Origin: Parcubacteria group bacterium | GTDB lineage: Bacteria > Patescibacteriota > Minisyncoccia > Phycocordibacterales > UBA12088 | Direction of reading: 5' to 3' | Assembly (NCBI GenBank): GCA_021731325.1 | Contig: JAKFXP010000039.1 | Coordinates: 1-13,649, forward strand | DNA length: 13,649 nt | In this document: positions 1 to 7,358 of the stretch, in pieces | Numbering within the stretch: position 1 is the first letter of the stretch | Layout: each line of letters begins with the position of its first letter | The notes under the pieces: generated by a model | Seen by the model: only the letters and a program-made list of their open reading frames with translations | What the model was told of the DNA's origin: nothing | Database searches by the model: none | Translations under genes and position numbers: made by a program

Positions 1-136
1 CTGTTAAATATACTAAGTGATGTACTCGTATGATACATACTAAAATTTGACATACTGTGGTACTGAGGTCAGCATTGAAATGTTGTGCATAAAATACTAC
101 TCACGATAAACCTGAGCATTTATACTAATGTGGTAA

Positions 137-164
137 TTATTATGTAACGATTGGTACATAATAA
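137..164. repeat. Perfect 10-bp inverted repeat
   Basis: TTATTATGTA (137-146) is exactly reverse-complemented by TACATAATAA (155-164) around an 8-nt loop. It is AT-only apart from one G-C pair and is not followed by a clean T-tract, so it may be an operator or the first stem of a structured transcript rather than a terminator. Confidence 0.6.
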
Positions 165-177
165 AAACAGCCCACGA

Positions 178-297
178 GGTATATCAAAGTTCAAAATTGG
201 GATCCCATATAACTGAGGCCTCAGTTATTTTACACTGATTGGAGTAGAACGTGTGTAAAACGCTCTTGTGGTCCACCATTTGATGTTTTGATATACC
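178..297. other. Candidate structured RNA or DNA element (nested stems)
   Basis: An 11-bp long-range inverted repeat, GGTATATCAAA (178-188) against TTTGATATACC (287-297), encloses three smaller ones: TGGGATCCCA (198-207), a 20-bp perfect palindrome (209-228), and TTTTACAC (228-235) with GTGTAAAA (253-260). The last two share base 228, so they could be adjacent or competing stems. A closing stem with internal hairpins is the shape of a multi-branched RNA, but I recognise no known riboswitch or ncRNA consensus, and the strand of transcription cannot be decided because all the stems are symmetric. Confidence 0.35.
209..228. repeat. 20-bp perfect palindrome
   Basis: Half-site ATAACTGAGG is followed directly by its reverse complement. 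As RNA it would fold AACTGA-GGCC-TCAGTT with a 4-nt loop, followed by TTATTTTA, which makes a weak intrinsic terminator possible on the plus strand. As DNA it would suit a dimeric protein binding site. Confidence 0.6.
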
Positions 298-330
298 GCG
301 AGGACAGTCTTTGGTCCAAGGAACAAATTC

Positions 331-365
331 AAAACAAAAACTAGTTTGCACCTGGTTTTTGTTTT
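331..365. terminator. Terminator-like hairpin, A-tract/T-tract stem
   Basis: AAAACAAAAAC (331-341) pairs perfectly with GTTTTTGTTTT (355-365), and the stem extends inward by three more pairs (one G-T) to leave a 7-nt loop. The A-rich left arm and T-rich right arm make it look like a bidirectional intrinsic terminator, though the stem has few G-C pairs, so strength is uncertain. No convincing gene ends next to it. Confidence 0.4.
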
Positions 366-387
366 TCTGTGTGTAAGTATAGTGCCC

Positions 388-422
388 AACCCTCCACCAA
401 GCACTGTGTATAGGAGGGTTTT
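388..422 (+). terminator. Probable intrinsic terminator, plus strand
   Basis: AACCCTCC (388-395) and GGAGGGTT (413-420) form a perfect 8-bp GC-rich stem with a 17-nt loop, followed by TT to give a short TTTT run. It would stop plus-strand transcription coming from 1-387, where no protein gene is visible, which fits an untranslated transcript or one entering from outside the window. The loop is longer than usual for a terminator. Confidence 0.45.
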
Positions 423-515
423 GAAACGAAACTACTTATGTGCAAGATTTGACGTATAACAATGTTGTATAGCAAGAGTATTTGTATGTCAGAAACTGCT
501 GATATACGTATAGGC

Positions 516-643
516 ACCGCACGAGCACCACTGACGTACACTATTTTTGAACATTGCGCAGCGAGCCGATGAGGTGAGCGAGCATAGCGACCGTGCCGCG
601 CACGGGACGCGCGTTCAAAACTAGTGTATGTCAGTGGTGCGGT
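516..643. repeat. 128-bp imperfect palindrome, MITE/REP-like
   Basis: The arms at 528-552 and 613-637 are complementary over 25 positions with one mismatch (544/621) and one G-T pair (536/629). Beyond a 6-nt bulge (522-527, CGAGCA) the pairing resumes as ACCGCA (516-521) with TGCGGT (638-643). The enclosed core (553-612) is GC-rich against AT-rich flanks, carries AGCGA three times (560, 577, 586), and ends in a hairpin CCGTGC-CGC-GCACGG (591-605). No transposase and no clear target-site duplication are seen. It may be a non-autonomous mobile element, a dispersed palindrome, or a structured RNA gene. Confidence 0.5.
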
Positions 644-667
644 ACTTGTATCACACTTACTTATACC

Positions 668-691
668 AAAACCCCTCAGGTGAGGGGTTTT
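668..691 (-). terminator. Intrinsic terminator of the eno transcript
   Basis: AAAACCCCTCA (668-678) and TGAGGGGTTTT (681-691) are perfectly complementary, giving a CCCCTC/GAGGGG stem with a 4-nt loop flanked by A4 and T4. It lies 24 bp past the enolase stop codon and is symmetric, so it can end transcription from either side. Confidence 0.85.
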
Positions 692-715
692 AAGATGTAT
701 GTTGTCTCGTATTGT

Positions 716-1996
716 TTATTTCCAAGAAGCAAAGACCGCTTTATCACCCAACACTTCTTCAATACGAAGAAGTTCATTGTATTTTGCAACGCGATCCGTC
801 CGACTCATAGACCCTGTCTTTATCTGTCCTGTTGCAAGCCCAACCGCGAGGTGAGCGATGGTGGTATCCTCGGTTTCTCCTGAACGATGGCTCATGACTG
901 CATTAAATCCAGCTTCGTGTGCGGTATCCACCGCGTCGATGGTTTCGGTGAGGGTGCCAATCTGATTGACTTTAATGAGAATCGCATTTGCGGCACGTTC
1001 CTCAATAGCCCGCTTCAGAAACGAAACATTGGTAACCAATAAATCATCTCCCACCAATTGCACCTGCTCACCGAGTCGCGCAGTCAATGATTGCCATCCA
1101 AGCCAGTCATTTTCTGCCAACCCATCTTCTATTGAAATCAAAGGGAACTCGCGTATCAATGTCGCATAGAGATCGATAAGTTGCTCCGTCTCAAGAGTAC
1201 GGTCTTCGCTCTTCAGTGTATAGCGACCATCTTCATCCTGAAATTCACTTGATGCCGCATCAATACCAAATGCAATATCGGTACCTACCTGGTACCTGGT
1301 AGCCTCTACTGCGCGCACCAGGAGCTCGAGCGCCTCTTTGTTACCATTTCTCACACTCGGCGCAAAACCTCCTTCATCCCCCACCGTCGTACCATAGCCT
1401 TCGGCCTGCAATACCCGTTTCAATGCATGGAACACCTCAGTGGACATACGAATTGCGTCACTAAAACTCCCCGCCCCGATAGGCAAAATCATAAACTCTT
1501 GAATATCGGTTGATCCAGCAGCATGCTGACCACCATTGATCAGATTGCACATCGGAATAGGAAGGAGGGGGGTGCGTTCGATACGAGAAAGTCTGGAAAC
1601 ATATTCGTGCAAAAAGAGACCTTGACTCATTGATTCTGCTTTTGCCGCAGCGAGCGAAATGGCGAGAATGGCATTGGCACCCAACCGTTCTTTGTTTTGG
1701 GTACCATCGAGCTCGATCATCTTTTGATCAATATCCACCTGCGCCGCAGCATCCATACCTACCACAGCTTCTGCAAGCACCGTGTTCACATGGGCGACCG
1801 CTTGCGTTACTCCTTTGCCGTTGTACGCTTCGCCTCCATCACGCAATTCGTGCGCCTCATGGCTACCGGTACTAGCCCCCGAAGGGACTGCCGCACGACC
1901 CATAGAACCATCTTCTAATATGACGTCTGCCTCAATGGTTGGGTTGCCTCGCGAATCAAGAATTTGTCGCGCGTGAATGTGTGTAATAGTTGCCAT
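716..1996 (-). CDS. eno: Enolase (phosphopyruvate hydratase)
   Basis: Cytosolic enzyme interconverting 2-phosphoglycerate and PEP. The 426-residue product has the full-length enolase layout: N-terminal ILDSRGNPTIEADV (12-25), the mobile loop VPSGASTG (37-44), NGGQHA with the substrate-loop His158, GDEGGFAPS with Glu208, metal ligands Asp246 (FGID), Glu290 (SIEDG) and Asp317 (VGDD), catalytic Lys342 (LIKVNQIG), SHRSGE (369-374) and Lys393 (QIKTGS). All key residues are present, so activity is expected. The frame is open up to 2035 (13 more residues, MYTSS...), but enolases normally begin a few residues before the IxxIxARxILDSRG stretch, so Met at 1996 is chosen; neither start has a Shine-Dalgarno sequence. 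It is the last gene of a four-gene minus-strand cluster, 112 bp after ppsA. Confidence 0.97.
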   Translation of the reverse strand: MATITHIHARQILDSRGNPTIEADVILEDGSMGRAAVPSGASTGSHEAHELRDGGEAYNGKGVTQAVAHVNTVLAEAVVGMDAAAQVDIDQKMIELDGTQNKERLGANAILAISLAAAKAESMSQGLFLHEYVSRLSRIERTPLLPIPMCNLINGGQHAAGSTDIQEFMILPIGAGSFSDAIRMSTEVFHALKRVLQAEGYGTTVGDEGGFAPSVRNGNKEALELLVRAVEATRYQVGTDIAFGIDAASSEFQDEDGRYTLKSEDRTLETEQLIDLYATLIREFPLISIEDGLAENDWLGWQSLTARLGEQVQLVGDDLLVTNVSFLKRAIEERAANAILIKVNQIGTLTETIDAVDTAHEAGFNAVMSHRSGETEDTTIAHLAVGLATGQIKTGSMSRTDRVAKYNELLRIEEVLGDKAVFASWK

Positions 1997-2013
1997 ACGG
2001 TTCAAAATAATGC

Positions 2014-2043
2014 GTACTGGTGAACTGGTATACACACCAGTAC
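2014..2043. promoter_or_regulatory. Inverted repeat upstream of eno, alternative stems
   Basis: GTACTGGTG (2014-2022) and CACCAGTAC (2035-2043) are perfect 9-bp arms around 12 nt. The loop carries another copy of the half-site, so on the minus strand ACTGGT can pair either with the internal ACCAGT (6-nt loop) or with the distal arm, two mutually exclusive hairpins. The element ends 17 nt before the chosen eno start, a place suited to an operator or a leader attenuating structure. No convincing -10/-35 pair for eno was found around it. Confidence 0.4.
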
Positions 2044-2108
2044 GACGTCACGATTGGTAAATATGTTGCGACGAATAGTCTAGCACATTCTCCCCCTTGA
2101 TTACTATG

Positions 2109-4532
2109 TTACTTTTTCTTCTTATTGCGCGCTGCTTCAGCTTCTGCAATTTTGGGGAGTGTCTTAATGACGGTGTCCGGAGTAAACGAAAGACTGTCGA
2201 TACCCAAACCAACGAGGAATTGTGCAAATTCAGGGAAATCCGAAGGAGCCTGTCCACAAATACCGATGTATTTGCCGCGTGCATTGCAAGCTGCAACCGC
2301 AGGCTCTATCATACGCTTAACTGCCAAGTTATTTTCATTGGCGATGTGCGCAATGACGCTATTGTCGCGATCCATACCCAATACCAATTGGGTTAGGTCG
2401 TTGGAACCAATCGAAAATCCGTCAAATCGATCCAGAAACTCGTTGGCGAGCAATACGTTTGCCGGTATCTCACACATGACGTATACTTTGACACCTTTCT
2501 CGCGATCAAGACCATATGTTTTCATGACCTCAAGGACTTTGTCTGCCTCTTCGAGGGTACGACAGAATGGAACCATCGGAATCACGTTATCAAGACCTAA
2601 TTCCGTGCGCACCCGGTGCAGTGCCTCACACTCAAATCCAAACGCAGTCTTAAATTTCTCATCATAATATCGTGAGGTGCCACGCCAACCAATCATTGGA
2701 TTTTCTTCTTCGGGTTCATAGAGATATCCCCCTAAAAGAGTACGGTACTCGTTGGTCTTAAAGTCACTAAATCGAATGATGACATCATTGGGGTAGAATG
2801 CAGCGGCAATTTTTGCAATACCTTCGGTAAGCTCATCGACATAGTAGCGTGTCTTGTCGGTATATCCGGGAGTGAGCTCATCTATCGCGCGCACCAGCTC
2901 TTGTTTGTCTGCCTGCCCTTCTCCGGCAAACCACTTGAGTTTATCATATTCAACCAGTGCGTTTGGGTGCACCCGAATATGACTCATGATAATGAACTCC
3001 AACCGACCGAGACCAACTCCCTGTACCGGTAAGTGGGTGTTTTTAAAGGCCTCTTCTGGGCTACCGACATTCACCATGATTTTTGTTTCAAGTTCAGGAA
3101 GATTGTCGAGACGGTGCTCAACGACTTCAAAATCAAGGATACCGGCACGTACCGAACTGCCAGGGCAATCCACGGTTACTTCTTGGCCTGTAGAAAGTAC
3201 TGAAGTCGCATTTGCTGTTCCTACGATACACGGGATACCCAACTCGCGAGATACAATGGCTGCGTGGCTGGTACGCCCCCCCTTATCGGTTACAATGGCC
3301 GATGCAATCTTCATGATAGGCTCCCAGTCTGGATCAGTAATCTCCGTTACCAACACTTCACCTTTTTTGAACTCACTAATGTGTTTTGCATCCAAAATAA
3401 CCCGTACTCCTCCGGCGCCAATTTTGGTACCTACCGCCGTCCCTTTGGTCAATACCTCTCCCGTCCCTTTCAAGACATGTTCAACGAACACGTTCTTGTC
3501 GCGAGTGGAAACAACGGTTTCTGGACGTGCCTGAACGATATACAGCTCATTTGTCTTACCATCTTTTGCCCACTCCATATCCATAGGCTGGTAGTGTCCG
3601 TGTTTGGTAGAAAAATGCTTTTCAATCTCAAGTGCCCATCGCGCAAGCTTTTCGGCTTCCTCATCGGTCAGACAGAGACGATTTCTGTCCTCGTGCGGGA
3701 CATCAACAATAACTCCACCCTTTTCTCCGTAAATCATCTTAACCTCTTTTGGACCAATGTCGCGCGCAATAACTGCTTTGCAACCCTTTTCAAGAGAAGG
3801 CTTAAAAACGGTAAAACTGTCTGGAGTGACCTTACCTTGCACGACCATCTCACCCAACCCGTATGAACCTTCAATAACCACCACCTTGTCAAAGCCAGTC
3901 TCGGTATCAATAGAGAACATCACTCCGCTTGTGGCCATGTCCGATCGAACCATTTTTTGTACCCCAACCGAAAGCGCTGCATCCGTGTGTGAAAATCCTT
4001 TGTCGAACCGGTAACTAATAGCACGGTCCGTAAAGAGTGAGGCGATACATTTTTTGGTAGAAATCAACACATCTTCATCCCCCACCACATTGAGATACGT
4101 CTCTTGTTGTCCCGCAAACGAAGCGCCCGGAAGGTCTTCGGCAGTTGCACTCGAACGTACCGCCACATCTTCCGCCCCTTCAATCTCGACAAGTTCGTGA
4201 TACGCTGCAACGATGGCCGTTTTGAGGTCAGCAGGAAGCTCTTCGGCAAGAATCATTTCACGCACGGCTTTGCCATGCTGCTGAAGGTTTTCGATACTGT
4301 GCGTGTCGAGATCCTTGAGGGAGTCCTCAATACGACTACGGAGATTGGTTGCATCGAGAAAATATCGATATGCTTCAGCGGTGATTGCAAATCCATTGGG
4401 TACCCGTACCCCAAGTGGCAGAAGCTCGCGCACCATCTCTCCAAGCGCCGCATTTTTTCCTCCCACGCGTGGCACATCAGCTATCGTAAGTTCCTTGTAC
4501 CATATGACAAGTCGTTGGTCGGTTTTTTTCAT
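2109..4532 (-). CDS. ppsA: Phosphoenolpyruvate synthase (pyruvate, water dikinase)
   Basis: Converts pyruvate, ATP and water to PEP, AMP and phosphate; in fermentative bacteria it may run in reverse to make ATP. The 807 residues match normal PpsA length. Domain order: ATP/pyruvate-binding domain (about 15-345, with GGKNAALGEM at 24-33 and VRSSATAEDLPGASFAGQQE at 125-144), swivelling phosphohistidine domain (about 385-465) with GGRTSHAAIVSRELGIP and catalytic His423, and the C-terminal PEP-binding barrel (about 485-800) with GWRG, MCEIPANV, GSNDLTQL and ICGQAPSD, whose Cys759 is the expected proton donor. GQAPSD points to PpsA rather than pyruvate phosphate dikinase. It starts 59 bp after the glycerate kinase stop and ends in KKKK. 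No Shine-Dalgarno sequence precedes the start; co-transcription with its upstream neighbours is likely. Confidence 0.96.
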   Translation of the reverse strand: MKKTDQRLVIWYKELTIADVPRVGGKNAALGEMVRELLPLGVRVPNGFAITAEAYRYFLDATNLRSRIEDSLKDLDTHSIENLQQHGKAVREMILAEELPADLKTAIVAAYHELVEIEGAEDVAVRSSATAEDLPGASFAGQQETYLNVVGDEDVLISTKKCIASLFTDRAISYRFDKGFSHTDAALSVGVQKMVRSDMATSGVMFSIDTETGFDKVVVIEGSYGLGEMVVQGKVTPDSFTVFKPSLEKGCKAVIARDIGPKEVKMIYGEKGGVIVDVPHEDRNRLCLTDEEAEKLARWALEIEKHFSTKHGHYQPMDMEWAKDGKTNELYIVQARPETVVSTRDKNVFVEHVLKGTGEVLTKGTAVGTKIGAGGVRVILDAKHISEFKKGEVLVTEITDPDWEPIMKIASAIVTDKGGRTSHAAIVSRELGIPCIVGTANATSVLSTGQEVTVDCPGSSVRAGILDFEVVEHRLDNLPELETKIMVNVGSPEEAFKNTHLPVQGVGLGRLEFIIMSHIRVHPNALVEYDKLKWFAGEGQADKQELVRAIDELTPGYTDKTRYYVDELTEGIAKIAAAFYPNDVIIRFSDFKTNEYRTLLGGYLYEPEEENPMIGWRGTSRYYDEKFKTAFGFECEALHRVRTELGLDNVIPMVPFCRTLEEADKVLEVMKTYGLDREKGVKVYVMCEIPANVLLANEFLDRFDGFSIGSNDLTQLVLGMDRDNSVIAHIANENNLAVKRMIEPAVAACNARGKYIGICGQAPSDFPEFAQFLVGLGIDSLSFTPDTVIKTLPKIAEAEAARNKKKK

Positions 4533-4591
4533 AAAGAACGTGTTAAAAAATAAATCTACGCAAGTGAATAAAAGAATGACTCACACCTCTC

Positions 4592-5953
4592 TCATGTCTC
4601 ACGGGATGCATGCTTCATACCAATCACCAGATCGGCAACATTAGACCCAGTATACCCCGTGACCACTCCCTGCTGTAAAGTGTGGAAAAAGGTAAATGAA
4701 TCGTTCGTATATAAATAATCTGCCGGAGTGAGGCCTTTTTCGTGTGCAAGGGCGCGAGTATACCCATCCGCAATGCCTCCCGCATGATCCGTATAATCTC
4801 TCCCATCGGATGCAAGTGAACAAATAAGTTCATCTTCTTCTAACTTCTCGAGCGCAGTAAGTGAGAGCTCTTGATTGCGTCCCCCTTTGCCTGGGCCGGT
4901 TATCGTGACGGTACTTTCACCACCGTACAGCAATACGGTTCTCGGACGTGCAGTATGAAGCTCGGTCACCATCAGTTCGGCAAGCACATGCGCATCTCCT
5001 TGCATCTGTGTATCTCGTATCAATGCGGTGTATCCGAGCGCTTCGGCTTGTGTTTTCATGGCCGTGAGCGCAACGGTGTTGGTGAGCACCAATGTATTGT
5101 GCACTCGTTCAAAAAAGTGTTGTTCTTTCGGAGTTTCTATGAGATGGTCAAACGAAAAACCAATCCGATCCGCGTGATATTTTTCAAGGACCCGACGAGC
5201 GTCATCGACAGTTGTTTCATCAAATAACGTTGGGCCGCTTGCAATAACCGTCACGTCGTCTCCCGGAACGTCTGACAAAATAAGGGTGGCAATTTCGGCT
5301 GGATATGCTGCTGCTGCCATGTTACCCCCGCGTGCTTTGCTTAAATGTTTTCGAACGGTATTGAGCTCCGTAATGGTGGCACCTCCCTTAAACAAGTGTC
5401 GTATGAGGTCTGCTTCATCAAGAGGGCTATGGGTTCCTGGTTGACAGAGAAGTGCTGATCCGCCTCCCGAAACCAACACCAACACCAAATCATGGGCCCC
5501 TGCTTTTTCAGCGAGGTCGAGCAACGCTTTAGTATGTGATGCGTTTTGCGCGGAAGCATACGGGTGGGTGCCCTCAAGAATACGCATTCGCTCGGGAGCA
5601 GGGCCGCTCCGCACATCCACACATACCCCTTCGGTCATAGCATCCCCCAAGATTGAGGCTATGACCGGTGCTGCATCAAGCGAGCACTTGCCCACTGCAA
5701 GTACGTACACATTTTCATATTCAGTAAGATTGTAGGTACGGTCTGCTATCGTGAGTACGTCGCCCCTGCGTTGTAGATTTTCTTCGATTACGCGCGGCGT
5801 TTGGATTGACTGATATCCCGCTTCGGCAATAGCGAGTAGTGCTGCTCGTGCCGGAGTAGTGGCAAGCGCATTGCTATTTTTAATAATCCGTACCCCTTCA
5901 TCATCCATGTTACGAGCAGTATACCACCCACTGATACTCTCCTTGGTATACAT
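4592..5953 (-). CDS. Glycerate 2-kinase (class II, MOFRL family)
   Basis: Phosphorylates D-glycerate to 2-phosphoglycerate with ATP; the family is called GckA/TtuD or simply glycerate kinase. Seen in the 453 residues: AVGK with Lys89, VSGGGSALL (161-169), NTVRKHLSKARGG (198-210), LSDVPGDD (226-233), ASGPT, then the MOFRL domain with YGGESTV (343-349), GKGGRNQEL (355-363), DGRDYTDHAGGI (383-394) and the C-terminal TGSNVADLVIG. Length is normal for the family. Two starts are possible: 5953, six nt after a TATAGT hexamer, or Met16 at 5908, nine nt after TGGTATACT; homologous proteins could accommodate either. It sits between pgi and ppsA, and its product feeds enolase encoded two genes downstream. 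Confidence 0.92.
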   Translation of the reverse strand: MYTKESISGWYTARNMDDEGVRIIKNSNALATTPARAALLAIAEAGYQSIQTPRVIEENLQRRGDVLTIADRTYNLTEYENVYVLAVGKCSLDAAPVIASILGDAMTEGVCVDVRSGPAPERMRILEGTHPYASAQNASHTKALLDLAEKAGAHDLVLVLVSGGGSALLCQPGTHSPLDEADLIRHLFKGGATITELNTVRKHLSKARGGNMAAAAYPAEIATLILSDVPGDDVTVIASGPTLFDETTVDDARRVLEKYHADRIGFSFDHLIETPKEQHFFERVHNTLVLTNTVALTAMKTQAEALGYTALIRDTQMQGDAHVLAELMVTELHTARPRTVLLYGGESTVTITGPGKGGRNQELSLTALEKLEEDELICSLASDGRDYTDHAGGIADGYTRALAHEKGLTPADYLYTNDSFTFFHTLQQGVVTGYTGSNVADLVIGMKHASRET

Positions 5954-5965
5954 GTGTTTACTATA
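5918..5965 (-). promoter_or_regulatory. Two candidate -10 elements for the glycerate kinase gene
   Basis: On the minus strand, TATAGT (5960-5965) lies 6 nt before the start at 5953, and an extended -10 TGGTATACT (5918-5926) lies 9 nt before the alternative start at 5908. Each would put the transcription start at or within about 3 nt of its ATG. No matching -35 is seen for either. They suggest internal promoters within the pgi-eno cluster and would give two protein forms differing by 15 residues. Confidence 0.4.
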
Positions 5966-5995
5966 GGGGAAAAGTGGAGGGGTTTTGGTGTGCGG

Positions 5996-7309
5996 TTATA
6001 GTTCCAATAGTCGTTTGGTTTCAATTTTGTATGATTCTACATTTGGTTGATCGAAAGCATTTACCTGCAACAGTTTTCCTACATACATCATCTCAATCAT
6101 CTTGAATTGCATAAAAGCGCCTAGTTCGTACGGGGTGATGCTTGCAAGTTGAACCTCCATAAAGGGGAGTTCGTGATTGCGGTACGCGGCTTGCACCCCA
6201 CCCAATATCGCCTGCATAATATCTGCCGTTGTTTTGCCCTGTATCATTTCAACGATGGTGGGAAATACGCGGTCGGTGGGTACCGTAGGTGCGTCTGCTG
6301 AGTCGGTGCTGTATATAAACGTGGTGATCTTGTCCCGAGGTCCGCCGAGGTACAATTGCCCGACGGAATGCAGGTCGGTTGAACCGACCGAGATGGTAGG
6401 GGTGATACCGATGTGCACCACCCTGCCGTCTGTCGTAGTCTCCTTCCCCACACTCTCGCCCATAAGCTGACGGTACCATTTACCGAGAGATTCAAGCTCG
6501 CTATTAAATACAAACGTATCATTGATGGTTTTTCCTTGCGCGCGCGCGTGGACAAGTACTACTGCTGATTGTGCTGCGGGATTATGTGCCACCTCGATAT
6601 TGAGACAATAGCTCCTGATATCGAGCGCACCCTGGCGAAGGGCTTTTATATCGACTCCGAGCAATGCAAGGGGAAAGAGTCCCACTGCTGAAAGTACTGA
6701 ATACCGCCCCCCCACCATACTCGGTAGCGCCAGGCACGTCATTCCCTGTGCAAGTGCGGCGCGCCAATAGGCATAATCATAATCGGTAATAACCACTACC
6801 CGATCAAGGGACGCACCCACCTGCCTACGAAGTGCATCAATGAGTATTTCGGTGTTTGCGAGAGTTTCGGTCGTACCTCCTGATTTACTGATAGTGACAA
6901 GCACATACTCATCTTTTGTGGTGATGGTTGGAATCACCTGCTGTACGTACGTATTGAGCATATGTGCATCAACGGTATCCACAAAAAGCATCTTGGGTCG
7001 ATTATTCGTGGGGAGTACGTCTTCGAACGCGTACAGCGCATCGTACACCGCCTTCGTGCCAAGATTTGACCCACCGATACCAACCACAAAAATATATTTG
7101 AGTGCTGAGGTTGTTTTTTCAGCGACACATGCCTGCACCAGGGTCAAAAGATCCGTATCAGAAGAGAGGTTGATGGATGATTCGGGGTCGTCGTAGGTGG
7201 CTCGCTCTACTACGTCACGTAGTTGTCCTATATACGAGACAAGAGTCTCTGCTTCGGACAATACTCGCACGTGGTCAATATGATCTGAGGTGTCGATGAG
7301 TAGTTTCAT
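5996..7309 (-). CDS. pgi: Glucose-6-phosphate isomerase
   Basis: Interconverts glucose 6-phosphate and fructose 6-phosphate in the cytosol. The 437 residues carry two SIS folds: VGIGGSNLGTKAVYDAL (76-92) and SKSGGTTETL (141-150), followed by VGGRYSVLSAVGL (199-211), LMGESVGKE with the base Glu285, STDLHSVGQLYLGGPRD with His314 (ring opening), and a C-terminal NAFDQPNVESYK with Lys428. The length is that of the shorter bacterial form (about 440), not the 550-residue enterobacterial type. It is first in the minus-strand cluster. A TTGATA-17-TATACT promoter ends 8 nt before the ATG with no ribosome binding site, so the message is predicted to be leaderless or nearly so. Confidence 0.96.
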   Translation of the reverse strand: MKLLIDTSDHIDHVRVLSEAETLVSYIGQLRDVVERATYDDPESSINLSSDTDLLTLVQACVAEKTTSALKYIFVVGIGGSNLGTKAVYDALYAFEDVLPTNNRPKMLFVDTVDAHMLNTYVQQVIPTITTKDEYVLVTISKSGGTTETLANTEILIDALRRQVGASLDRVVVITDYDYAYWRAALAQGMTCLALPSMVGGRYSVLSAVGLFPLALLGVDIKALRQGALDIRSYCLNIEVAHNPAAQSAVVLVHARAQGKTINDTFVFNSELESLGKWYRQLMGESVGKETTTDGRVVHIGITPTISVGSTDLHSVGQLYLGGPRDKITTFIYSTDSADAPTVPTDRVFPTIVEMIQGKTTADIMQAILGGVQAAYRNHELPFMEVQLASITPYELGAFMQFKMIEMMYVGKLLQVNAFDQPNVESYKIETKRLLEL

Positions 7310-7317
7310 TACTGGTA

Positions 7318-7346
7318 AGTATACAGGTACTTGACATTTATATCAA
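7318..7346 (-). promoter_or_regulatory. pgi promoter, TTGATA-17-TATACT
   Basis: Minus-strand -35 TTGATA (7341-7346) and -10 TATACT (7318-7323) are separated by exactly 17 bp. The ATG of pgi follows 8 nt after the -10, so initiation would fall at or just before the start codon. This is the best sigma70-type promoter in the window and probably drives the whole pgi-eno cluster. Confidence 0.7.
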
Positions 7347-7358
7347 TGTGAGTTACCG

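Larger units (their letters stand above)
1..667. other. Gene-free, hairpin-rich intergenic region
   Basis: No reading frame here resembles a real protein: frames are short, and the two longest (341-541 minus, 593-883 plus) run across inverted repeats and terminator stems. What the region does hold is a dense series of inverted repeats, listed separately: 137-164, 178-297, 198-207, 209-228, 228-260, 331-365, 388-420 and 516-643. The left part is AT-rich, with a GC-rich core at about 553-612. A minus-strand start at 53 (MSNFSMYHTS...) stays open to the left edge and could be the first codons of a gene lying outside the window, but 17 codons are too few to judge. Confidence 0.7.

Noticed and set aside
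1..53. Minus-strand frame starting at 53 and open to the left edge (MSNFSMYHTS...)
   Set aside because: Only 17 codons are visible, without a promoter at the spacing seen elsewhere or an RBS; it cannot be told from chance.
516..643. Integron attC or retron RNA reading of the long palindrome
   Set aside because: No RYYYAAC/GTTRRRY core sites, no integrase, and no reverse transcriptase gene in the window.
2125..3866. Several long plus-strand reading frames opposite ppsA (2125-2667, 2986-3534, 3264-3866)
   Set aside because: They are antisense to a gene with every expected motif, have no homology-like motifs, and are low-complexity Ser/Thr/Arg-rich translations typical of shadow frames.
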